DNA from: Lentimicrobiaceae bacterium | GTDB lineage: Bacteria > Bacteroidota > Bacteroidia > Bacteroidales > JALOCA01 | Length of the DNA stretch: 64,000 nucleotides | Direction of reading: 5' to 3' | NCBI GenBank assembly: GCA_023227965.1 | Contig: JALOCA010000003.1 | Location: 90,490 to 154,489 of the forward strand | Shown here: positions 35,514 to 42,062 of the stretch, piece after piece | Position numbering within the stretch: position 1 is the first letter of the stretch | Layout of the letters: each line of letters starts with the position of its first letter | Translations under genes and position numbers: made by a program | Notes under the pieces: generated by a model | What the model saw: the letters and a program-made list of their open reading frames with translations, nothing else | Told to the model about the DNA's origin: nothing | Databases searched by the model: none

Positions 35514-35786
35514 TCCATAATCGTTCGGTTACCCTAAATAAGCATTCCTGCTGACACGATGACCGTTCGGCAACCCTAAATGACCATTTCCACTGACACA
35601 ATGGCGGTTCGGAGCGGCTAAATAAGCATTCGGCGTATCTAAACGACCGTTCGGTGTGTCTAAATGAGCATTCGGCATAGCTGAATGAGCATTCTGAGAG
35701 ACTAAATGAGCATTCGGTGTGGCTAAATGAATGTTAGGTATATCTAAATGAACATTCAGAGAATCGGGATGACCGCTGCCGCTTCA
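35514..35786. repeat. Degenerate tandem array of about 13 units, period exactly 21 bp
   Basis: Units start at 35514, 35535, 35556 and so on every 21 bases to about 35786, with no indels. The best-preserved units (35661-35744) read TAAATGAGCATTCGG followed by six variable bases, usually starting with T or C and ending in C. The CATTCGG/CGTTCGG core is the most constant part. In the left half units alternate between two types (35535 and 35577 resemble each other, as do 35556 and 35598), giving a 42-bp higher-order repeat. All three plus-strand frames are soon stopped. It lies between the tRNA-Gln terminator and an uncharacterised gene. Confidence 0.9.
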
Positions 35787-35926
35787 TAAACGAGGCATAT
35801 TGTTATAGATTCCGACCGAAGGGAGAAATCTATGTCAAAGCCAATCAGTTAGCAACACTTTTGTGTATCCAATAAAAAAATTAAACTTTTTCATTGGAAA
35901 TGTTAATTGTTTTAAAAAAAAGTGCT

Positions 35927-35934
35927 TATTTTTG
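35927..35934 (+). promoter_or_regulatory. Candidate -7 promoter element for the uncharacterised 226-residue gene
   Basis: TATTTTTG 26 bases before ATG 35961, with a TTG at 35907-35909, 17 bases upstream. The spacing suits a Bacteroidota promoter. It is downstream of the 21-bp array. Confidence 0.5.
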
Positions 35935-35960
35935 TTTTATTAATCCCTAAAACATTAGCC

Positions 35961-36641
35961 ATGAACGATGAACAAACCAATCAACTGGCGATGTACGAAG
36001 AGGTGAATGATACCTTGGACGCAAACGCCGACATTGTAAAAACTGTAAAACCGGCTCAGGACGGGCATGTTTTTCTTAAAGGTAGAATTGTTGAAATACA
36101 AATTCAGTACGGAATTCAGCAAAAAATCACCACCGGTATCACCGGCAATAAACAACAGGTGCGTACCGAATACGAAAAATCCATTTTTAAAGTAGCCGGC
36201 GGACTCTTGGCCCATGCTGCGGCCAACGACGATAAGGAGTTACTTGCCATAGCCGACACTTCCGCAAGCAAGCTCAGCATTATGCGCGAAGAAAAACTGT
36301 TGGAATATGGTAAAAGCATTTACGACCGGGCAATGCCTCTGCAGACCCAGTTGGCCGGACTGTTAGTAAGCGCCGGTGATATTGCCTTGCTGAACACCAA
36401 TCGTGAAGCTTTTAATGTGCTGATGCCTAAAAAACGTACGGCTGTGGGAGCCATTGCCACTGCTACCGACAATCTTACCGGGCTTTTCCGTGAAACCAAT
36501 GCCTTTTTGAAAACCAAGCTCGACAAGATTATGCTCGTATTCCGCACCACCCATCCCGATTTTTACAAACAATACCAAAGTGCCCGTATCATTGTTGACC
36601 GGGGACACGGCGGGGAACATGAGAAGGAAAATCCGGTTTAG
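35961..36641 (+). CDS. Uncharacterised helical protein next to the 21-bp array
   Basis: 226 residues from ATG 35961 (MNDEQTNQLAMYEEVNDTLD); an upstream GTG at 35922 lies within the promoter region. No signal peptide, no membrane segment, no known catalytic motif. Mostly alpha-helical with Ala/Leu/Lys-rich heptads, a basic middle (LMPKKRTAVG, about residue 155-165) and a C-terminal HPDFYKQYQSARIIVDRGHGG. I recall a Bacteroidota family with the same plan (MYxxV start, PR/KR-xxxG middle, PxFYxxYxxARxIVD end), of unknown function; some members carry an extra C-terminal domain, which is absent here. The array upstream is its only distinctive context. Confidence 0.75.
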   Translation: MNDEQTNQLAMYEEVNDTLDANADIVKTVKPAQDGHVFLKGRIVEIQIQYGIQQKITTGITGNKQQVRTEYEKSIFKVAGGLLAHAAANDDKELLAIADTSASKLSIMREEKLLEYGKSIYDRAMPLQTQLAGLLVSAGDIALLNTNREAFNVLMPKKRTAVGAIATATDNLTGLFRETNAFLKTKLDKIMLVFRTTHPDFYKQYQSARIIVDRGHGGEHEKENPV

Positions 36642-36671
36642 AATTACAAATTACGAATTACAAATTACGAT
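36641..36671. repeat. AT-rich short direct repeats of AATTACAAATTACG type
   Basis: Two imperfect copies of AATTACAAATTACG directly after the stop codon. The same words occur in reverse complement at 60774-60905, so this is a dispersed low-complexity repeat. Confidence 0.6.
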
Positions 36672-36714
36672 TGATCCCGGGTACTTGGGATTATGTTCTG
36701 ATCGGGTTGATTTT

Positions 36715-36788
36715 AAAACATAACGACCAAAGATTTGATTGAATTAAGAAATAGCCGCCAGATGGGGGTTATACAGACGTTATGTTTT
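36715..36788 (+). other. attC-like imperfect palindrome at the left flank of the restriction-modification module
   Basis: AAAACATAACG (36715-36725) and CGTTATGTTTT (36778-36788) are a perfect 11-bp inverted repeat. The interior contains CCGCCAG (36755-36761), 16 bases before CGTTATG. The flank on the other side of the module ends with the same CCGCCAG-spacer-CGTTATG arrangement. This resembles the simple-site layout of integron attC sites, but inner L-box pairing is weak here and no integrase is in the window. Confidence 0.4.
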
Positions 36789-36858
36789 AGGCTAAGAAAA
36801 CGACAGTCAAACAATTGACGATTTATTAACAGAAAGAGAACCGAACCAATAAAATTTG

Positions 36859-36866
36859 TAAATTTG
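36859..36866 (+). promoter_or_regulatory. Candidate -7 promoter element for the methyltransferase
   Basis: TAAATTTG matches TAnnTTTG, 18 bases before the methyltransferase ATG. No clear -33 TTG. Confidence 0.45.
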
Positions 36867-36884
36867 TGGTTTAAAGAAATTTGA

Positions 36885-37763
36885 ATGGAAATATTGACAG
36901 ATATATACTTAGGTGACAGTAAGGAGAAATTAAAACAACTCTCTGACAATTCAGTTGACTTAATTGTAACATCTCCACCTTATGCAGACCAGCGAAAAAG
37001 TACTTATGGTGGAATTCACCCCGATAAATACGTTGAGTGGTTTTTGCCAATTTCCAAGCAGTTACTACGAGTTTTGAAACCAACAGGGACTTTTATATTG
37101 AATATAAAGGAAAAAGTAGTTGAAGGAGAACGTAGTACTTATGTGATGGAGTTAATTTTGGCAATGCGAAAACAAGGTTGGTTTTGGACAGAAGAGTTTA
37201 TTTGGCACAAAAAAAATTCATATCCTGGAAAATGGGCAAATCGTTTTCGTGATTCATGGGAAAGACTTCTTCAATTCAACAAGGACAAGAAATTCAATAT
37301 GTATCAAGAAGAAGTAATGGTTCCAATGGGTAATTGGGCAAAAAACAGACTTAAAAACCTTTCTGAAACAGACAAGATTAGAGATAACTCAAAAGTTGGT
37401 AGTGGATTTGGAAAAAATATATCAAACTGGTTGGATAGAGACAAAGCATATCCAACAAATGTTTTGCATCTTGCCACAGAATGCAACAATAAAAATCATA
37501 GTGCAGCCTTCCCCGAGGAACTTCCAGAGTGGTTTATTAAATTGTTCACCAAACAAAACGACACAGTCCTTGATCCATTTATGGGTTCAGGAACAACTTT
37601 AATTGTTGCAAAAAGAATGAAACGCAATTCAATTGGAATAGATGTAGTACCAGAATATTATGAAATGGTAAGAAAGCAACTTCAACCAGTAGAACTTTAT
37701 TTATTAGAACCAAAATTAAAATATGAAAAAACTAAGCCTGAAAGACGTATCGCAGTACGTTGA
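36885..37763 (+). CDS. Type II DNA methyltransferase (beta class, probably N4-cytosine)
   Basis: 292 residues. The catalytic motif IV TSPPYADQ is at residues 29-36 near the N-terminus, and the AdoMet-binding motif I DPFMGSGTTLIVAKR begins at about residue 230: the order IV then I defines the beta class. SPPY rather than DPPY favours N4-cytosine methylation, though N6-adenine cannot be excluded. It should protect the host against the endonuclease encoded next, whose ATG lies 41 bases inside this gene's 3' end. The pair is more AT-rich than its neighbours, consistent with recent transfer. Confidence 0.88.
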   Translation: MEILTDIYLGDSKEKLKQLSDNSVDLIVTSPPYADQRKSTYGGIHPDKYVEWFLPISKQLLRVLKPTGTFILNIKEKVVEGERSTYVMELILAMRKQGWFWTEEFIWHKKNSYPGKWANRFRDSWERLLQFNKDKKFNMYQEEVMVPMGNWAKNRLKNLSETDKIRDNSKVGSGFGKNISNWLDRDKAYPTNVLHLATECNNKNHSAAFPEELPEWFIKLFTKQNDTVLDPFMGSGTTLIVAKRMKRNSIGIDVVPEYYEMVRKQLQPVELYLLEPKLKYEKTKPERRIAVR

Positions 37764-38475
37764 GAAAAATATAGGCAATTTTCACGAAAAGCGTATCCAA
37801 AGCCTTGATAGTTTGAAACTTTCACAAGTTCTTAAAAGAAAAAATCCATATTTATTCAAAGCCAAATATGTTCTGACAGCAGAGAAAATTATTCGTGGAA
37901 TTGTTGATGCGCATATTTCATCAAGCGAAGAAGGAATTTTTGGAGATTGGCTTGAAGGACTCGCTATTTACATAAATGAGAAAGTTTATGGCGGTAAAAA
38001 ATCTGGAATACTTGGTATTGACCTTGAGTTTGACAAGGATGGAATTCGCTACATTGTGAATATTAAATCTGGTCCGAATTGGGGAAATAGTTCTCAAATT
38101 GCAAAAATGGTTTCAGATTTCAAGACTATAAAAAAAACATTAAGAACAAGTAATTCAAAACTTAATATTGTCGCAGTAAATGGCTGCTGTTATGGACGAG
38201 ACAACCAACCAGATAAAGGAGATTATTTTAAATATTGTGGTCAAAGTTTTTGGGAGTTCATTTCAGGGAATAAGAATCTTTATACTGAAATCATTGAACC
38301 ATTGGGGCATAAAGCAAAAGAAAAAAATGACAATTTTGTAAAATCATATTCTCAAATGATTAACAAATTTACTAAAGAATTTGCGAATGAATTTTGTAAA
38401 GACAACGGAGAAATAGACTGGGAAAAATTGGTTCGGTTTAATTCATCGACAATTGAAGAAAAGAAGAAAAAATAA
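37723..38475 (+). CDS. Type II restriction endonuclease of the PmeII/EcoO109I-like group
   Basis: 250 residues. Conserved landmarks: NPYLFKAK (41-48), SSSEEGIFGDWLEGLAIYI (67-85), GIDLEFDKDGIRYIVNIKSGPNWGNSSQ (98-125). The PD-(D/E)XK-type site would use D100 and K115; the position two before the lysine is Asn (N-I-K) instead of the usual acid, which may be a family trait. The long identity of landmarks with the PmeII/EcoO109I-like family is from memory. Starts within the methyltransferase gene, giving coupled expression. The C-terminus is a short Lys run. Recognition site not predictable. Confidence 0.82.
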   Translation: MKKLSLKDVSQYVEKNIGNFHEKRIQSLDSLKLSQVLKRKNPYLFKAKYVLTAEKIIRGIVDAHISSSEEGIFGDWLEGLAIYINEKVYGGKKSGILGIDLEFDKDGIRYIVNIKSGPNWGNSSQIAKMVSDFKTIKKTLRTSNSKLNIVAVNGCCYGRDNQPDKGDYFKYCGQSFWEFISGNKNLYTEIIEPLGHKAKEKNDNFVKSYSQMINKFTKEFANEFCKDNGEIDWEKLVRFNSSTIEEKKKK

Positions 38476-38484
38476 AGCCCGAAA

Positions 38485-38615
38485 GCATAACAAAGCCTAA
38501 AATCAAGCAGGCGGATAGTGGTAATTTGTAGGGCATTACAACTAATAAACTCTATCGCAGGTGGAAAGTGATGTGCACCGAAATGCCCGCCAGCTTTTAG
38601 CCTCAACCGTTATGG
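38485..38615 (+). other. attC-like imperfect palindrome at the right flank of the restriction-modification module
   Basis: Outer boxes GCATAAC (38485-38491) and GTTATGG (38609-38615). Inner boxes GCCTAAAA (38495-38502) and TTTTAGCC (38595-38602) pair with one mismatch; then GGCGG (38510-38514) with CCGCC (38587-38591), and GGGCATT (38531-38537) with AATGCCC (38582-38588). Four nested complementary blocks over 131 bases follow the R''-L''-L'-R' plan of an attC site. It begins nine bases after the endonuclease stop, as cassette genes usually do. Confidence 0.45.
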
Positions 38616-38665
38616 GGCATTGTAAAAAGGCTTCTGCAATAAATAAGCTTTGTTAAATGATTTTT

Positions 38666-38673
38666 TATCTTTG
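38666..38673 (+). promoter_or_regulatory. Candidate -7 promoter element before the BRO-type gene
   Basis: TATCTTTG matches TAnnTTTG, about 110 bases before the ATG. A TTTG lies 13 bases upstream. Confidence 0.35.
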
Positions 38674-38782
38674 TTAAATAAATATTGACAATCCATAACC
38701 AAAAAAACGGCTATTAAATAGTAACGTTTTGCAGTTGTCCGAAAAAATAGGACAGTTAATTTACAAAAAGAACGATTTGAAT

Positions 38783-39211
38783 ATGACGAAAGAAACAGCT
38801 ATAAAACTTTTTGAACAAAAAGAAATTCGCTCGCTATGGAGCGATGAAGATGAGAAATGGTATTTCTCAATAGTTGACATTATTTCCATTTTAACAGATC
38901 AACCTACACACCAAGGAGCAAGAAATTACTGGAAGGTCCTGAAAAGCCGCCTAATCAAGGAAGGTAATGAAACGGTTACAAATTGTAACCGGTTGAAATT
39001 ACTTGCCGAAGACGGGAAAATGCGCGAAACCGATGTTGCCGATACCGAACAGTTGTTTAGATTAATACAAAGTATTCCATCACAAAAAGCGGAACCTTTT
39101 AAAATGTGGTTAGCCCAAGTTGGAAGAGAACGTATTGATGAAATCGAAGACCCAGAAATTGGTATTGACCGTTTAATGGAAACATACTTAATTGCCGCTA
39201 AAATAAGGTAA
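38783..39211 (+). pseudogene. Truncated BRO-N/antirepressor-type gene
   Basis: 142 residues from ATG 38783 (MTKETAIKLFEQKEIRSLWS). The BRO-N domain is complete: DEKWYFSIVDIISILTDQPTHQGARNYWKVLKSRL, then LFRLIQSIPSQKAEPFKMWLAQVGRERIDEIEDPE. Full members of this phage-related family continue after LMETYL with a second conserved region of about 130 residues. Here the sequence changes abruptly after METYL to six unrelated residues and a stop, so the C-terminal half is lost. The BRO-N part could still be expressed. Marks a mobile or phage origin for this island. Confidence 0.7.
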
Positions 39212-39248
39212 TAAGGTCGAGGGTTGTGGCGGCTATTATTTCTACTAA

Positions 39249-39281
39249 CCCATTTTATTCCCCGATAACTGCAAAAATGGG
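39249..39281. terminator. Weak hairpin between convergent genes
   Basis: CCCATTTT (39249-39256) and AAAATGGG (39274-39281), an 8-bp inverted repeat with a 17-base loop, between the BRO-type gene and the convergent glycosyltransferase. No strong T-tract on either strand. Confidence 0.3.
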
Positions 39282-39296
39282 GTAAAAACAAAAATG

Positions 39297-40436
39297 TTAT
39301 TTGCGTCCTTTCCACCGGGGCTTCCACACCTGCCCTGCCAAAGCGAAGAAACATATATAAAAGGGGTAAACCAGCGAAAGCGGCAGGTATCCCCATAACA
39401 GCCGGCGTTGTCGGGCAAAAGAAGTGTAACCGGCAAGTAAAGGAAAATCAATCAATATTTTTACACCCCAAATTATCAGAGTTAAACGTAAAAAAGAGGT
39501 GTTAAAAATGCCCAAACACAAACCAGTAAGCAATATCGTATTAAAAAGAAAAACCACCAGCGCAGTCTGTATTGTCCATACATCGGTATAACCTCTGGTT
39601 TTCGAAACCCAACGCAGGCGTTGCCGGACAAACCCGCTAAAGGTAGCAATAGCATTTGTTTTTACGATGGCATCATAGCTTTTAAGAAAACGTATGGCAT
39701 GTTTGCCATAGCGTGCAGCTATACTAAAAAGTAGGAATGTATCGTCGCCTGAGGCGAACATTTCGCCTCGGGTAAAGCCCCCAACGGCAAGATAGGCTTC
39801 TTTGGCGTAAGCGAGATTTGCTCCATTACAAAGAATGGGATGACCGGCACTGACCGCCCCGGCGCCCGATACTACTAAACTGTAAAACTCCAATGCTTGC
39901 CATTTGCCAAGCAGGGAGGTGTTTTCACTAAAAATAACGGGCGATACAATCATTTGCGGGTGATATTCTTCGTAGTAAGACGCAATAGTTGCAATCCAGT
40001 CAGGTCGGGCAACGCAATCGGCATCAAGGGTAATGATGAATTTGCCGGTACTGTGCCGTATGGCAAAATCTATGGCATTTTTTTTCCCCGAAACATTGTT
40101 AGAGCTAAGCAGGCGGAGGTTTATCCCTGAAGAATGTATTTTGTCGGCATACTGATTTATCAATTCAGCAGTTTTGTCTTCGGAATGATCGTCCACTACC
40201 AGTACCTCAAAAAGTTCTTTCGGATAATTTTGTACTGTAAGACTCCGGAGACAGAACATGATGTTGTTTTCCTCGTTTCTTGCCGGGATGATAATGCTTA
40301 CCGTAACAGAAGGATTTTTTTCAGGTTTTTGAAAATACATCATAAAAAACCATCCCAAAGTAAATACCAGAACTATCAGGTAATAAGCAAAACCTATTGA
40401 AAGAAAAAGTATTAATACCCAGGTTGGAATTTCCAT
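39297..40436 (-). CDS. Family 2 glycosyltransferase, membrane-bound
   Basis: 379 residues from ATG 40436 (MEIPTWVLILFLSIG); a longer upstream frame overlaps the preceding gene. One N-terminal helix, then the GT-A domain: SIIIPARNEENNI, VVDDHSEDKT, the DxD metal motif in TLDADCVA, the GDD of ASGDDTFLL and the RQRLRW (QxxRW-like) motif, followed by about three C-terminal helices. This is the processive-type arrangement of polysaccharide or lipid glycosyltransferases. Ten bases after an LPG-synthase-type gene, with which it probably forms an operon. Confidence 0.88.
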   Translation of the reverse strand: MEIPTWVLILFLSIGFAYYLIVLVFTLGWFFMMYFQKPEKNPSVTVSIIIPARNEENNIMFCLRSLTVQNYPKELFEVLVVDDHSEDKTAELINQYADKIHSSGINLRLLSSNNVSGKKNAIDFAIRHSTGKFIITLDADCVARPDWIATIASYYEEYHPQMIVSPVIFSENTSLLGKWQALEFYSLVVSGAGAVSAGHPILCNGANLAYAKEAYLAVGGFTRGEMFASGDDTFLLFSIAARYGKHAIRFLKSYDAIVKTNAIATFSGFVRQRLRWVSKTRGYTDVWTIQTALVVFLFNTILLTGLCLGIFNTSFLRLTLIIWGVKILIDFPLLAGYTSFARQRRLLWGYLPLSLVYPFYICFFALAGQVWKPRWKGRK

Positions 40437-40446
40437 AAATCTGCAA

Positions 40447-41469
40447 TTATTTACGGATAAATTTGAGCTGGTAAACGAAAAATGTTCCGACCAAAGCTGG
40501 TAAAGCAATATTAATAAGCCAAAGTAGGGTGGATGCTGCAAAAATCCCGGGGTCGGATGCTGTGGCAGCAGTTCCAACCTGGGTAAAATAAAAATCAAAA
40601 ATGAACAAAGCTACCGACCCCCTTACTCCCAATTCGGTAAGGGCAATAGTAGGAATGGATGCCATAATCAAATAAATAACGGAAATAAGTAACAATGCGG
40701 AGCAAAACGAAACCGGAATTGCAAACATCTGCAGCAGCAGATAAAATTGCATACTGAAAATGAAATAACGTATTGCACTATATAATAATATTTTACTTAA
40801 TTCTTTCGTCGAAAAAGAAGCAAAAACATGTAGATGCTTCATGGCTTTTTTTATCCAGGCTCTGCGATACCGTAATCGTATATTTGCTAATAATGAAACA
40901 TGAAAATACAAAAATAAAAGGCATATAAATGATAGAATCATCATGAAAATAAACCCGTATCCAGCATATCCGAATAAATACATTTCGGGATGAAGGAAAC
41001 TAAAAACAAACACGGTTAACCCTATAAGCCCGGCAAGCAATGTTACCAGTAATTGGCTCATACTACCAACTATGGTACACAATATCCCTTCCCAACGGTT
41101 GGCGGTTTCGAAGACAAACACCCGTCCGAAGTATTCTCCTATCCTGTTTGGGAAAAAAGAACTTACGGTTATGCCGGTAAAAACAGCTTTATATGATTTT
41201 AAAAAACTAACTTTTTCAATTTTTTTGACAAGAAATTTCCATTTCAGGGCTTCAATACCCCAGTTTACCAGCATGAGTAAAAAGAGGAAGGATAAACTTT
41301 TGTAAAAAACCTCGTCCTGGAAATGCTCTGAAAACGTATTCCATAAGTTTCTGATATCACTTTTATGAAATATACGAAAGTAAATAAAAGCATATGCAAC
41401 AGCTATTATCAATAATCGCAGTGCAATGTTCAGGGTTTTGTGTAATTTTGTTTTCTTGTTTACAGGCAT
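40447..41469 (-). CDS. LPG-synthase TM / UPF0104-type integral membrane protein
   Basis: 340 residues with about eight predicted helices. The conserved features of the lysylphosphatidylglycerol-synthase transmembrane (flippase-like) family are visible: WKFLVKKIEKVSFLKSYKAVFTGITVSSFFPNRIGEYFGR and, near the end, ASIPTIALTELGVRGSVALFIF. The soluble lysyltransferase domain is absent. With the adjacent glycosyltransferase it may handle a lipid-linked sugar, by inference from position. Confidence 0.85.
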   Translation of the reverse strand: MPVNKKTKLHKTLNIALRLLIIAVAYAFIYFRIFHKSDIRNLWNTFSEHFQDEVFYKSLSFLFLLMLVNWGIEALKWKFLVKKIEKVSFLKSYKAVFTGITVSSFFPNRIGEYFGRVFVFETANRWEGILCTIVGSMSQLLVTLLAGLIGLTVFVFSFLHPEMYLFGYAGYGFIFMMILSFICLLFLYFHVSLLANIRLRYRRAWIKKAMKHLHVFASFSTKELSKILLYSAIRYFIFSMQFYLLLQMFAIPVSFCSALLLISVIYLIMASIPTIALTELGVRGSVALFIFDFYFTQVGTAATASDPGIFAASTLLWLINIALPALVGTFFVYQLKFIRK

Positions 41470-41492
41470 CTTTACAAAAATAAAAACATTTT

Positions 41493-42050
41493 ATGAATGC
41501 AGAGCGTATTATTTTGGGAATTGACCCTGGGACTACCATTATGGGATATGGGATTATCCGTATAAATGGGAAAAAACTTCAAATGATTGCATTGGATGTT
41601 TTAAAATTGGATGCAACGACAACCCACCTCGACAAACTCAAGAAAATTTTTGAAACCACTTTGCATCTTATTGATACATATTTGCCTGATGAGTTAGCCG
41701 TGGAAGCTCCTTTCTTCGGGAAAAATGTACAAAGTATGTTAAAACTCGGTAGGGCACAGGGAGTAGCTATGGCTGCAGCGTTGTATCGCTCGATCCCTGT
41801 CTATGAATATTCTCCCCGTAAAATCAAACAATCTATTACCGGTAAGGGTAATGCTTCGAAAGAGCAGGTGGCGGCTATGCTTTGCCAGCTTTTAACTTTT
41901 ACAACCCAGCCTAAATATCTCGATGCAACCGACGGCTTGGCAGCTGCAGTTTGTCATGCTTTTCAGCAGAATGCAGGAAATGAATCTGTTAAATACAGCG
42001 GATGGAAAAGTTTTCTTGCTCAATATCCTGAAAAGTGCACCTCCGGCTGA
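41493..42050 (+). CDS. ruvC: Holliday junction resolvase RuvC
   Basis: 185 residues. The acidic catalytic residues are in LGIDPGTT (Asp11), VEAPFFGKNVQSMLKLGRAQGV and the C-terminal DATDGLAAAVCHA. KQSITGKGNASKEQV is the DNA-binding loop. Resolves recombination intermediates with RuvAB, whose genes are not in the window. Divergent from the LPG-type gene; ends 12 bases from a convergent arginase-like gene. Confidence 0.96.
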   Translation: MNAERIILGIDPGTTIMGYGIIRINGKKLQMIALDVLKLDATTTHLDKLKKIFETTLHLIDTYLPDELAVEAPFFGKNVQSMLKLGRAQGVAMAAALYRSIPVYEYSPRKIKQSITGKGNASKEQVAAMLCQLLTFTTQPKYLDATDGLAAAVCHAFQQNAGNESVKYSGWKSFLAQYPEKCTSG

Positions 42051-42062
42051 AAATTGCACTTT

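Noticed and set aside
35514..35786. CRISPR array
   Set aside because: Period is 21 bases with no unique spacers, every base belongs to a degenerate repeat, and no cas genes are present.
35805..35833. attC-like site to the left of the orphan gene (ATAGATT/AATCTAT inverted repeat)
   Set aside because: Only seven paired bases and none of the CCGCCAG or CGTTATG features of the two other sites.
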